Assembly: GCA_947381945.1 (NCBI GenBank)
Contig: CANCXM010000006.1
Span: 61,331-125,330 of the forward strand
DNA length: 64,000 nt
DNA from: an uncultured Muribaculaceae bacterium
GTDB taxonomy: Bacteria > Bacteroidota > Bacteroidia > Bacteroidales > Muribaculaceae
Direction: 5' to 3'
Under the pieces are notes generated by a model. That model had not been told where the DNA came from, ran no database searches, and saw nothing but the letters and a program-made list of their open reading frames with translations. A program made the translations under genes and the position numbers. Shown here one piece after another: positions 63,865-64,000 of this stretch. Numbering within the stretch: the stretch's first letter is position 1; every line of letters begins with the position of its first letter.

Positions 63865-63986
63865 GGCGCATGGTAAAAAAACTGTGTTTATGCATAAAGG
63901 TTACAGAGGCGGAAGATGAAGAATTGGCGCATGGTAAAAAACCTGTGTTTATGCATAAAGGTTACAGAGGCGGAAGATGAAGAATT
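63865..63986 (+). repeat. 61-bp tandem duplication at the window edge
   Basis: Two 61-base units (63865-63925 and 63926-63986) start GGCGCATGGTAAAAAA and end GGAAGATGAAGAATT; I see a single base difference (AACTGTG against ACCTGTG). Unit length is not a multiple of three. Each unit holds ATG GTA AAA and a later ATG AAG AAT. In the second copy the first ATG (63931) opens a frame to the window end (MVKNLCLCIKVTEAEDEEFR) and the later ATG (63977) reads MKNFVSFT. One of these may start the next gene; I cannot decide which. Confidence 0.85.
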
Positions 63987-64000
63987 TCGTGTCATTCACA

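Noticed and set aside
63865..63986. CRISPR array or tRNA attachment site at the right edge
   Set aside because: Only two adjacent units with no spacers, no cas genes, no integrase, and no copy of the tRNA 3' end.

Overview
The window is a continuous piece of a Bacteroidales chromosome, most likely from the Muribaculaceae (S24-7) or a close relative; the family assignment is inference. Supporting signs are a SusC/SusD pair with surface lipoproteins, a SprA translocon protein with a putative type IX secretion (T9SS) cargo, glycine-lipid acyltransferases, no Shine-Dalgarno sequences, and promoters of the Bacteroidetes type. Seven promoters match TTTG-N20-TAnnTTTG exactly, all with a 20-base spacer. 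Most of the window is housekeeping DNA. I see no prophage, insertion sequence, CRISPR array or integrase.

Layout. 1-1.3 kb: partial Crp/Fnr regulator, SMR exporter and NimA-like flavoprotein. 1.3-9.4 kb (minus): ruvA then the 2465-residue SprA. 9.5-13.2 kb: RluA-type pseudouridine synthase, two acyltransferases resembling the glycine-lipid GlsA/GlsB pair, and galE. 13.5-20.9 kb: SusC, SusD and two surface lipoproteins, with no linked enzyme. 20.9-22.3 kb: 1.4 kb without a supported gene, holding a dispersed repeat, three GC hairpins and a very AT-rich tract before an XRE-type regulator. 23-31.4 kb: ABC-F ATPase, S1/CvfB-like RNA-binding protein, rsmG behind a possibly structured leader, MBL hydrolase, biotin carboxyltransferase, outer-membrane barrel, rpmH and flavodoxin. 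31.6-35.3 kb: family PL11 rhamnogalacturonan lyase with Ig, two LamG domains and a T9SS-type C-terminal domain. 35.5-42.8 kb: ftsK, lolA-like gene, trxB, GNAT, recR, panC-panD. 42.9-48.4 kb: ffh, folD, CapA-like, htpG. 48.4-50.8 kb: structured intergenic element, two small ORFs, GHL10-type glycosidase. 51-60.6 kb: bamD, omega-like subunit, rpsO, purH and the cell-shape cluster mreB-mreC-mreD-mrdA-rodA. 60.6-64 kb: 9-bp minisatellite, MFS and AI-2E family transporters, tRNA-Pro(GGG), and a 61-bp tandem duplication at the edge.

Genes that probably act together: SprA as outer-membrane channel with the PL11 lyase as plausible cargo; SusC/SusD with the two lipoproteins as one glycan-uptake complex; the acyltransferase pair for amino-acyl lipids; panC/panD for pantothenate; ffh and bamD/lolA for envelope biogenesis; mreBCD-mrdA-rodA for the elongasome. 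The most unusual parts are non-coding: dispersed and tandem repeats, a possible switch-like rsmG leader, spaced direct repeats at the htpG promoter, and sprA, which seems to lack an ATG at the position its signal peptide requires. No computation or database search was possible; family calls rest on motif recognition.
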